10,719 nucleotides of DNA from Ilumatobacteraceae bacterium (lineage in GTDB: Bacteria > Actinomycetota > Acidimicrobiia > Acidimicrobiales > Ilumatobacteraceae), in assembly GCA_019090765.1 (NCBI GenBank), contig JAHRVJ010000242.1, positions 1-10,719 of the forward strand, written 5' to 3'. Below the pieces are notes generated by a model that worked only from the letters and a program-made list of their open reading frames with translations, did not search any database and was not told where the DNA came from. Positions 1-5,789 of this stretch are shown piece after piece. The first letter of the stretch is position 1, and each line of letters opens with the position of its first letter. The position numbers and the translations under genes were made by a program.

Positions 1-185
1 ACCTCAACGTTGTTCTACACGAAATAGAGCTACGGAACCGATCCGCTGAGAACACTGGTGTCGGTAGGGCAACTTGAACTCCGATATCTGAACATCGCGT
101 CGAGTGCCGTTTAGCCTGGTAGGGCACCATTTTGGAACGGTATTCGTGTCAACTAATGTCGTCTGACTCCCACTAGCCCACGGCC

Positions 186-398
186 TTACTCCGTTGCCTT
201 CGGGTGGCCGACGCTGGCGTCAGTCATCCACGCGGTTCGACGGTCATCGTCGATGCGATACCAGATCCGCCCGCCAGCGTTGGCCGCCGCAGCTGAGCAG
301 ATCTGATCCCAGCCCTTCACGGCGTCGTTCGTTGCGAATCGAAAGTCCCATCCGTTTTTCGACGGTGGTGCCGCAACACGTTCCTTGCGTTTCGCCAT
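186..398 (-). CDS. RelE/ParE-like toxin with internal deletion (70 aa)
   Basis: This is the second gene of a toxin-antitoxin pair; the ATG at 398 lies 5 nt after the antitoxin's TAG (404-406). The N-terminal part reads MAKRKERVAAPP followed by GWDFRFATNDAVKGWDQIC. The C-terminal part reads GGRIWYRIDDDRRTAWM and ends GHPKATE. From memory, both match the two ends of actinobacterial RelE/ParE-type toxins of about 110-125 residues, in which a central stretch with a 'W.YEVTG' strand joins them. Here residue 41 (end of 'AANA') runs straight into 'GGRIWY', so roughly 45 residues appear lost in frame. A RelE-type enzyme would cleave ribosome-bound mRNA, but without the central sheet this product is probably inactive or only an antitoxin-binding remnant. 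The family is recalled, not searched. The internal deletion is an inference from expected length. Confidence 0.6.
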   Translation of the reverse strand: MAKRKERVAAPPSKNGWDFRFATNDAVKGWDQICSAAAANAGGRIWYRIDDDRRTAWMTDASVGHPKATE

Positions 399-403
399 CA
401 GGG

Positions 404-850
404 CTACCCCGGAACGGGCACAGCGTCACCATCGGCATCGATCGAGCGCCGGAGACGCCGAGCAAGCTTCGAGTCCGCGTGGATCTCGGCTGTCGCCTTC
501 CACTCGCGAAGCATCTGGCCGACCGGCGAGTAGTTGTCCAGGTCAGCGACCGCCATCAGGGTTGTGGTCAGCTCGTCGATGAAAGCAGCACGGTCGCGCT
601 CCGGAAGGAACGTCGCCCAGGGGAACACATCGGCGACCGTCTGCTCCAAACCGCTGGGGTTGTGCACCATCATGTTTCGCAGCAGTCTGGCGAGCGCCCC
701 AAACGCCTCCGACCGCTCGTCATCTCGATCCGCTTCGCTCAGCCTTAGCGACGGTGCATTTCGACGACGCAGCAGCACGTCATGATTGGCGAGTTCGGCG
801 ACGACATCGTTCGGCTGACGTAGGAACTCAGAGAATGGGCGCTCGATCAT
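404..850 (-). CDS. Phd/YefM-like antitoxin (prevent-host-death type)
   Basis: The 148-residue protein begins MIERPFSEFLRQPNDVVAEL, then 'DVLLRRRNAPSLRLSEADRDDE'. This is the layout of Phd-like antitoxins: an N-terminal beta-alpha fold for dimerisation and operator binding. The long acidic helical tail that follows (residues about 45-148, including FPWATFLPERDRAAF) would wrap the toxin. Actinobacterial members of this kind are usually about 140-160 residues, so this copy looks full length. The ATG at 850 is the only usable start: an in-frame TAG lies about 27 nt upstream, and there is no clear Shine-Dalgarno. A promoter at 863-890 puts transcription start only a few bases before it. It would neutralise the downstream toxin and repress its own promoter. 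Because that toxin is gutted, the antitoxin may now serve as an anti-addiction factor or simply be decaying. The family call is by pattern memory. Confidence 0.65.
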   Translation of the reverse strand: MIERPFSEFLRQPNDVVAELANHDVLLRRRNAPSLRLSEADRDDERSEAFGALARLLRNMMVHNPSGLEQTVADVFPWATFLPERDRAAFIDELTTTLMAVADLDNYSPVGQMLREWKATAEIHADSKLARRLRRSIDADGDAVPVPG

Positions 851-862
851 TCGTATGCAATC

Positions 863-890
863 ATGATATCTGAACTACATCAGATGTCCA
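863..890 (-). promoter_or_regulatory. Sigma-70-like promoter of the toxin-antitoxin pair
   Basis: On the minus strand, TGGACA (885-890) stands 16 bp from TATCAT (863-868). Each differs from the TTGACA/TATAAT consensus at one base. Initiation would fall near 856, giving a 5' leader of only a few bases before the ATG at 850, which fits the missing ribosome binding site. An 8-bp palindrome, ATCATGAT (860-867), overlaps the -10 box and is a plausible operator half for autorepression by the antitoxin. This is seen in sequence; its function is inferred. Confidence 0.5.
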
Positions 891-1191
891 TCTGCGTCGC
901 GTCACTCGCTCGCCCATCTGTATCGCCAAGCGCCGGTTATCCGGTCGACGATCGGGAAAGGACCGCCACGTTCGACGATCTCGGTGCGCTCGTTGAGGCG
1001 ATGCCCACCGCAGAGCCAACTGCAACTCAACAGGCCAAGCGGCCAGAGCCCTAGACAACGTGGTGTCGGAGGACCGAGACGCACGTTCCCGTACCGGCCA
1101 TTGGCGGCTCGTGAACTGGTCTGGGTCATAGGTGCCGCTCTGCGCGCACTCATCGTTCTCCCTCGACTCACTGCGGGAAGAGGTCTCTCTC
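891..1191. other. Intergenic stretch between the TA module and the reductase
   Basis: With the promoter just before it, this is about 340 bases with no convincing gene. Short open frames exist on both strands but have no family resemblance and no ribosome binding site. The one feature of note is the repeat copy at 1070-1111. On the minus strand the repeat and its left flank read as a peptide resembling the one read from the second copy. No clear rho-independent terminator was seen for the reductase gene that ends at 1192. Confidence 0.6.
1070..1111 (+). repeat. Diverged direct repeat, copy A
   Basis: The 42-bp segment aligns without gaps to 4722-4763, with 34 of 42 positions identical by eye. 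It contains a perfect 13-bp core, GTTCCCGTACCGG. Weaker similarity continues to the left (GGCCA.../...GTG). Read on the minus strand, both copies give R-Y-G-N-x-R-L-G-P-x-T-P, with a related W-P-(L/V)-(G/A)-L-L stretch beyond. It could be a remnant of a mobile or repetitive element. It lies about 80 bp past the 3' end of the minus-strand block 1192-4585. Confidence 0.6.
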
Positions 1192-2175
1192 CTAGGCGTC
1201 GACCGTGTCCACCGTGATTGTGGTCTTGCCCCGGGCGTGACCCTCTCCGACGTGCGCTACGGCCTCCGGGGTCTGCTCCAGCGGGTAACTTCTGTCGAGT
1301 TGCGGCGTGACTTTTCCTGCTTCGACGAATTCTTTGAGCACAGCAAGATCGTCAGGGTTCGATGTCGACACGAATGGGCGAGCTTGTTGACGGGCAAACA
1401 GCGACGACACCAAAGCCCCGATGGGGTGCATCACACCTCCGAACCAGCCACCAACCGGTGCACCGTTGGCCAGCAGCGTCCCGGTGGGTGTGAGCGCCCT
1501 CCTGGTATCCGACAACGATCGGCTCCCCACATTGTCGAAGATGAGGTCGTATCGTCGGTCACCCACGGTGAAGTCGTCTTGGGTGTAGTCAACGACGTGG
1601 TCGGCGCCGATCGATCGGACCATCTCCAGGTTCCGCGTGCTGCACACGCCGGTCACGTCCGCGCCCATTGCTTTGGCGATCTGGACGGCAAACGTACCCA
1701 CACCCCCTGATGCCCCTGTGATCAGCACCTTCTGCCCTGGTTGGACCTTCCCATGGTCGCGAAGGGCCTGCAGAGCGGTCAACGCGGACACCCCAACCGC
1801 GGATGCTTGTTCGAACGACAGGGTGCTCGGCTTCGACGCGAGCGCCCCTTCGGGGAAGCATGCGAACTCGGCGAATGCGCTTTTGTAGGAGCCGAAAACC
1901 TCATCGCCCGGCCGGAACTGCGTCACCTCGTCACCGACTTCTTCGACTATCCCTGCGACGTCGGTTCCCGGCACACGGTTCTTCGCCCTCAACGCCGAGA
2001 ACATCGGTCGCATGACATACGGCAGGCCTGCGATCATGTAGTAGTCGCCGATATGGATCGAGGCAGCGTGCACCTTCACCAGCACCTCACCATTGCCAAC
2101 TGACGGCTTGTCGACCTCCGCGTGCTTCAACACATCGCGGGGTGATCCGAACTTGGTTTGGATGATCGCCCTCAA
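1192..2175 (-). CDS. Zinc-less medium-chain dehydrogenase/reductase (quinone oxidoreductase-like)
   Basis: This 327-residue protein belongs to the MDR superfamily and would use NADPH to reduce a quinone, enone or similar carbonyl/alkene in the cytosol. Residues 1-125 form the GroES-like domain (VLVKVHAASIHIGDYYMIAG, VPGTDVAGIVEEVG, FRPGDEVFG). The Rossmann domain follows, with the nucleotide loop GASGGVG at 154-160. The catalytic-zinc Cys/His pattern and the structural four-Cys lobe of true alcohol dehydrogenases are absent. The C-terminus, ARGKTTITV, is typical of the family, so the gene is complete. The start is TTG at 2175-2173, which shares bases with the TGA stop of the upstream DinB gene (TTGA, 4-nt overlap), so translation is probably coupled. 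The substrate cannot be read from sequence. An ATG alternative would remove the conserved first beta strand. Confidence 0.85.
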   Translation of the reverse strand: MRAIIQTKFGSPRDVLKHAEVDKPSVGNGEVLVKVHAASIHIGDYYMIAGLPYVMRPMFSALRAKNRVPGTDVAGIVEEVGDEVTQFRPGDEVFGSYKSAFAEFACFPEGALASKPSTLSFEQASAVGVSALTALQALRDHGKVQPGQKVLITGASGGVGTFAVQIAKAMGADVTGVCSTRNLEMVRSIGADHVVDYTQDDFTVGDRRYDLIFDNVGSRSLSDTRRALTPTGTLLANGAPVGGWFGGVMHPIGALVSSLFARQQARPFVSTSNPDDLAVLKEFVEAGKVTPQLDRSYPLEQTPEAVAHVGEGHARGKTTITVDTVDA

Positions 2176-2705
2176 GGCCTGGTACTCCCGTCGTAGTTCG
2201 TTCCGATACTGACGAGGTGGTGTAACTCGTGTCCGGCAATGTGAAAGGCAGCAGCGCGAACACTCATCGGATTGCCGTTCGCGATGCCGGTCCGCGTCAG
2301 CGCTTCTTCGGGCAGGCCATCGAAGAGAGAAAGCGTCGATTTGCGGACCGCTACGTATTCGTCAAGCAGACTGGCAAGGGATCTCTCGTTCGCCAGCGAA
2401 TGAGCGGCAACGATCTCCTGGTCGAACGGCGGGAGTTCGGTCAGGTCATTTCGAGCAAACCTGAGCGTCCGATAGGCATAAATTCGCTCGTCATCAGTGA
2501 TGTGCTGGAGAATCTCCTTCACCGTCCACTCACCCGGCCGGTGCGGGTCCGACAGGATCTCTTTCGGCAACGTCAAGAAGAACTCCGGCGTTGTCCGAAG
2601 ACACGATTCCATGTGCTGGAGAACGTCGTCACCGGGCACGAGCTGGAAATACTCGACGGTGTACGGGGCGTACTCACCAGGCTCGGGTCTTGAAATGAGT
2701 CTCAC
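2172..2705 (-). CDS. DinB-family four-helix-bundle protein
   Basis: This 177-residue protein has the DinB/YfiT-like layout. The first helical region precedes 'RPGEWTVKEILQHITDDERIY', and the final helix carries 'FHIAGHELHHL'. Likely metal ligands are H68, H159 and H163. Members bind a divalent metal, and some act as thiol-dependent transferases (bacillithiol or mycothiol S-transferases), while many are uncharacterised. The GTG at 2705 is preceded by a GGGAGAG ribosome binding site, which supports this start over any internal one. Its stop overlaps the TTG start of the reductase downstream, so the two genes are one transcription unit. A joint role in detoxifying electrophiles is possible but is only inferred from pairing a possible thiol transferase with a reductase. 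Confidence 0.8.
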   Translation of the reverse strand: MRLISRPEPGEYAPYTVEYFQLVPGDDVLQHMESCLRTTPEFFLTLPKEILSDPHRPGEWTVKEILQHITDDERIYAYRTLRFARNDLTELPPFDQEIVAAHSLANERSLASLLDEYVAVRKSTLSLFDGLPEEALTRTGIANGNPMSVRAAAFHIAGHELHHLVSIGTNYDGSTRP

Positions 2706-2818
2706 GGTTCTCTCCCTGAAATGCTCGGCACCGGATGCCCCGACACGTTCGAGAGCATATGTGGCTTGCCGTCACGCCTCCACACGAGGCCACCGCATCC
2801 AGGCCTGCGAAGAACTCT

Positions 2819-4585
2819 TCATCGAGACCTCGCAGTCCGGCATTCGCTGTGCCTCCGCGATCGGGCCGTTGTCGCGGGCTCGCCCGGGCTCACGTCATCG
2901 GTCACTACATCTTCCATCCGCAGCCGGAAGACGAGCGCGAGTTGGATCCCGAGAGCGACCAGCAGAACGGGGATCGCGACGGCGGGCAGGATCTCTGAGT
3001 CGGGGTTGCCCGGACGTGGCTGCACGAACTGGAAGAACGCGTCGATCGCCGGAATCAGCACGACCAGCGCAATCCCAACCGTCAGCACAGCAGGGGCCAG
3101 ACTTCGCCAGCGCGTTGAAGCATCGAAACCGAGCAGGAGCGCACCAGCCCCGACAAGCGCCGGCAGGGCGAAGAGATAGCTCATCCCCGGGGCGGCCAAC
3201 GCCATGAACAACGCCAGGCTCCACCACACCAGGAGTACACCTTCCGGTGTGCGCCCACCTTCGACCCTTCGCCCGAACTGGAACGGGATGACAAGCACCG
3301 CCGCCGTCAGTACCACAAGGATGAGCAGAGCCACATAGCTCTCGAACACACCCATGGTGTCGCGCCATCCGGCGTACGGCGTCCACAGCACCGCTGAGAA
3401 GATCGCTGCTGACAACGCGGCGATGAGCGTCATGACGGCGTCTCGCGCCATGCCCGGCCAGACGTGCCGGCGTCGGACTGCAGCGAACAGCAAGACGCCT
3501 GCGGCAACCACAAGGGGGATCCCCCACAACGTCGGGTACCGCACAACGTGGAACCGGCCAACGGTAAAGAAGACCATGTCGCCGCCGCCGGTCGTGACGA
3601 GATCTTCGGCTGCAAGATGGCGCACGAGCCCAAGCGTGTTGACGCCGTGACTGTGAAGACTCCGCCGACTCACAGAGCCCGGGGTGTCGGCTCCAGTGTG
3701 GTAGATCGACGAACCGCGGGCGTACACGAACTCGACACCCGGGACGCCGGCATCCCGGAAGGGCGCGAAGTCGGTGTTCGATCCGCCGATCAGCGCGGTT
3801 GTCTCGGTGAGAAACGAAAACACGACAGGCTGCGGAGCGGAATCGACGAGTTGGTCGAGGACCCAACTCTGTGGTCCGTTCGTCTCGGTCAGCATCGATG
3901 GCCCACCGCTGCCGATCGCCTCCAGATTCACAACGAAGCGAGCGTCGTCGAACCATCGGTGGTCGTCGACGAAGGCGGTCGATCCGTACCGCGGCGCTGG
4001 TTCCTCGCCGTCCGTGAAAAGCAGGATCACATCGTTCCGCAGTGGACTGCCCGCGAGCAGGTTTCGTGCCATCTCCAACGTCACAGCTACGCCGGACGCG
4101 TTATCGTTCGCCCCCGGGGTTTCGGGAACCGTGTCAAAGTGTGCGACGACCACCACAGCTCCGGTTGGTGCAGTGCCAGCGAGGCGCGCCATCACGTTGA
4201 CCACTGCAACGGTTCCCGAGTCGTGGTAATAGTTAGGCGCAACTACGGTCTGGAATTCGGGTTTGAGCCCAAGGCTACGAAGCTCGTCGGCGACATGGCC
4301 TCGAACGTCCTGATTGGCTGCACTTCCTATTGGATGGGGCTTCTGGGCCACCCTGTCGATGTGTGCGAGTGCCCTATCGACCGAGAAGTAAGTCGGGTCC
4401 TGATCCTGGTCCACTCCGGGAGCAACGAGCGGTGCGGCACCGGCTAGGCCAGCAGCAACAACCGCCACCCAGTACATCGGCATCACGAATCGCCCCGCAC
4501 GAGGAGACCGCGCTGAATGCCACATCGACAACACGATCCCGCAAACGAAAATGACGAGCCAAACACAGAGAGCCACTGTGAACAC
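2819..4585 (-). CDS. Membrane-anchored M28 zinc metallopeptidase (ERMP1-like)
   Basis: In this 588-residue protein, hydrophobic segments at about 3-20 and 37-56 precede an M28 aminopeptidase domain (about 65-330) that should lie outside the cytoplasmic membrane. The co-catalytic zinc ligands can be placed: H149 (AHFDTVPETPGANDNASG), D161, E195 with E194 as general base (TDGEEP), E222 (NLEAIGSGGP) and H296 (YHTGADTP). Glu rather than Asp at the 222 position, together with the 'NLEA.G.GG' wording, is typical of the ERMP1/Pff1 branch. About seven transmembrane segments follow (residues about 353-560), as in that branch. The tail is basic. The start is uncertain: GTG at 4585 is the first possible codon after a TGA 12 bases upstream, with no Shine-Dalgarno; GTG at 4576 or Met21 are alternatives. 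Substrates are unknown; exo- or dipeptidase activity on secreted peptides is likely. It lies 113 bp upstream of the DinB gene and could be cotranscribed with it. Confidence 0.87.
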   Translation of the reverse strand: MFTVALCVWLVIFVCGIVLSMWHSARSPRAGRFVMPMYWVAVVAAGLAGAAPLVAPGVDQDQDPTYFSVDRALAHIDRVAQKPHPIGSAANQDVRGHVADELRSLGLKPEFQTVVAPNYYHDSGTVAVVNVMARLAGTAPTGAVVVVAHFDTVPETPGANDNASGVAVTLEMARNLLAGSPLRNDVILLFTDGEEPAPRYGSTAFVDDHRWFDDARFVVNLEAIGSGGPSMLTETNGPQSWVLDQLVDSAPQPVVFSFLTETTALIGGSNTDFAPFRDAGVPGVEFVYARGSSIYHTGADTPGSVSRRSLHSHGVNTLGLVRHLAAEDLVTTGGGDMVFFTVGRFHVVRYPTLWGIPLVVAAGVLLFAAVRRRHVWPGMARDAVMTLIAALSAAIFSAVLWTPYAGWRDTMGVFESYVALLILVVLTAAVLVIPFQFGRRVEGGRTPEGVLLVWWSLALFMALAAPGMSYLFALPALVGAGALLLGFDASTRWRSLAPAVLTVGIALVVLIPAIDAFFQFVQPRPGNPDSEILPAVAIPVLLVALGIQLALVFRLRMEDVVTDDVSPGEPATTARSRRHSECRTARSR

Positions 4586-5021
4586 CGGCCAAGCGTTTCA
4601 GACGTGGCCCCGATCCCCCAGGGCAATACGTCACTCCTGTGATGCAACTCAGGTAGCGGCAGCCGAGAAGGAGAGCGACCGGCCAGCATCGAAGTCGCAC
4701 AGCCAAGAGCACTGGCGTGAAAGGACCGAGGCGCGGGTTCCCGTACCGGTCGCTGGAGACTCGATCCGACTTCATGAACTTCTTGCGCAGATAATGCGCA
4801 ACCTGTTCACGCGTTCATGGGTCTCACGTGGTGTCGGAGGGGAATACGACCGTTGACCCTCACCCCACGCGCTCAGGTTGGATGAAGAAAAGAAAACGGC
4901 GCAGCAAGTCGTTGACTCCAGCGACCTATCTGAAGCCCGCAACCCGCGCCATCGCGAGAGACAACCCAAGCGGCTCACTGCATTCAGCCTTGGATATGGC
5001 CGGGGCAACAAACATTTTAGA
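4586..5021. other. Intergenic stretch between the divergent M28 and GntR genes
   Basis: About 435 bases separate the two divergently read transcription units and should hold both promoters. No clear -35/-10 pair was found for either direction. Open frames here are not convincing. An ATG at 4878 would extend the GntR frame by 53 residues, but the extension is basic, low in family resemblance and lies outside the usual wHTH start. The stretch contains repeat copy B at 4722-4763. Confidence 0.55.
4722..4763 (+). repeat. Diverged direct repeat, copy B
   Basis: This is the partner of copy A at 1070-1111, in the same orientation, with 34 of 42 positions identical and a shared 13-bp core at its centre. 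It lies about 137 bp beyond the 5' end of the M28 gene, so copies A and B bracket the whole minus-strand block. Its minus-strand reading, RYGNPRLGPFTP, is close to copy A's RYGNVRLGPPTP. Two of the codon differences are silent. Confidence 0.6.
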
Positions 5022-5032
5022 TGTAACATACA
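5022..5032. promoter_or_regulatory. Palindrome just before the GntR gene, candidate operator
   Basis: TGTAACATACA is a perfect inverted repeat of TGTA/TACA around ACA, ending 4 bases before the ATG at 5037. FadR-type GntR proteins bind short GT...AC palindromes in their own promoters, so this is a plausible autoregulatory site. The GT-to-AC spacing of 5 differs from the N3 spacing of FadR itself. No second copy was noticed in the window. Confidence 0.4.
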
Positions 5033-5036
5033 AGAT

Positions 5037-5789
5037 ATGACGACAAGGATTCTTCTTCCTCAACCGTCTCGAGCAGGCATCCCCTCAAGTGCGGAGGTCG
5101 CCTCTGATTACATTCGCACGCTGGTGTTCACCGGCGTGTTGCGACCGGCACAGAAGGTCCCTGTCGATGACATCGCCGAAGTGCTCGGGATGAGTCGCCA
5201 GCCCGTGCGCGAAGCCATCATCGAACTGTCCTACGACGGACTCGTCACGATCGAGGGTCGACGAGGCACGTTCGTCGCGGACTTCGGCCCATCGGTGATC
5301 CGCGACCACTACGAGCTATATGGGCTGCTACAAAGTTTCGCGATTCGACGCGTCGCTCGAAATGTGGCTCAGGACGTCAACGGCGGCGTTGTTGCCGCGC
5401 TGAGGGCAATCGAAGCGGAGGCCGCCAACGAGTCCGACACCGTTGAGTTGACCCAGATGTTGATCGAGTTCTCGCGGGTGATCAATCGGGCCGCCGGCAA
5501 TGCTCGACTCAAGCGGGTCATCGGGTCGATGGCCCGATTCACACCCGGTGAGTACTACTTAGACGAGGTCCCCGACGCGGTCGAGCGAAGCCGGTCCACG
5601 ATCCGTGAACAACTCGCCGCGATCGAGTCAGGTGATCCCGAACGCGCTGCCGAGGTGGTGATGCGAAGTTGGGCTCGAACGGGTGAAAACCTGATCGCCC
5701 GCCTCGTCGAATCGGGGGTCTTCCCATCGGGGGACCCCGAAGCATCCGGATCGACAAGCCCGGCCCAAGGAGCACGTCATGGCAATTGA
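5037..5789 (+). CDS. GntR-family regulator, FadR/FCD subfamily
   Basis: Taken from ATG 5037 the protein has 250 residues, the normal size for the FCD group. The winged helix covers about residues 15-80: SSAEVASDYIRTLVFTGVL, then the recognition helix MSRQPVREAIIELSYDGLV and the wing TIEGRRGTFVADF. An all-helical effector domain (about 88-230) follows, with HYELYGLLQSFAIRRVA and a final ESGDPERAAEVV. It probably senses an acyl-CoA or carboxylate of the pathway it heads and represses the operon and itself. The longer frame back to 4878 was rejected because its first 53 residues look non-domain and carry no ribosome site. No good Shine-Dalgarno precedes 5037 either, so the message may be leaderless. 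The gene overlaps the acyl-CoA dehydrogenase by 11 nt, which ties the regulator to the operon. Confidence 0.83.
   Translation: MTTRILLPQPSRAGIPSSAEVASDYIRTLVFTGVLRPAQKVPVDDIAEVLGMSRQPVREAIIELSYDGLVTIEGRRGTFVADFGPSVIRDHYELYGLLQSFAIRRVARNVAQDVNGGVVAALRAIEAEAANESDTVELTQMLIEFSRVINRAAGNARLKRVIGSMARFTPGEYYLDEVPDAVERSRSTIREQLAAIESGDPERAAEVVMRSWARTGENLIARLVESGVFPSGDPEASGSTSPAQGARHGN
5767..5772 (+). promoter_or_regulatory. Strong ribosome binding site inside the regulator gene
   Basis: AAGGAG stands 6 bases before the ATG at 5779, inside the last codons of the GntR gene. It fixes the dehydrogenase start and implies that this enzyme is translated independently and well, from the same transcript as the regulator. 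Confidence 0.75.

Noticed and set aside
63..126. Nine-base direct repeat GGTAGGGCA at 63-71 and 118-126
   Set aside because: It is short, and no flanking element, tRNA or integrase is visible; it is too weak to call an attachment site or iteron.
902..1171. Minus-strand open frame across repeat copy A, and the similar frame at 4374-4775
   Set aside because: The first is low complexity and Cys/Trp/Arg rich with no ribosome site; the second largely overlaps the M28 gene. Only the shared repeat part is interesting, and it is reported as a repeat.
2728..2740. Small hairpin GGCA-loop-TGCC between the M28 and DinB genes as a terminator
   Set aside because: The stem has only four pairs and there is no U tract, so it cannot be supported as a terminator.
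2895..3956. 353-residue minus-strand frame inside the M28 gene
   Set aside because: It is an Arg/Ala-rich out-of-frame shadow of the peptidase, which has all its catalytic motifs in the other frame.
4878..5036. N-terminal extension of the GntR regulator from ATG 4878
   Set aside because: The 53 extra residues are basic and domainless, no ribosome site precedes them, and the usual FCD-type length is reached from ATG 5037.
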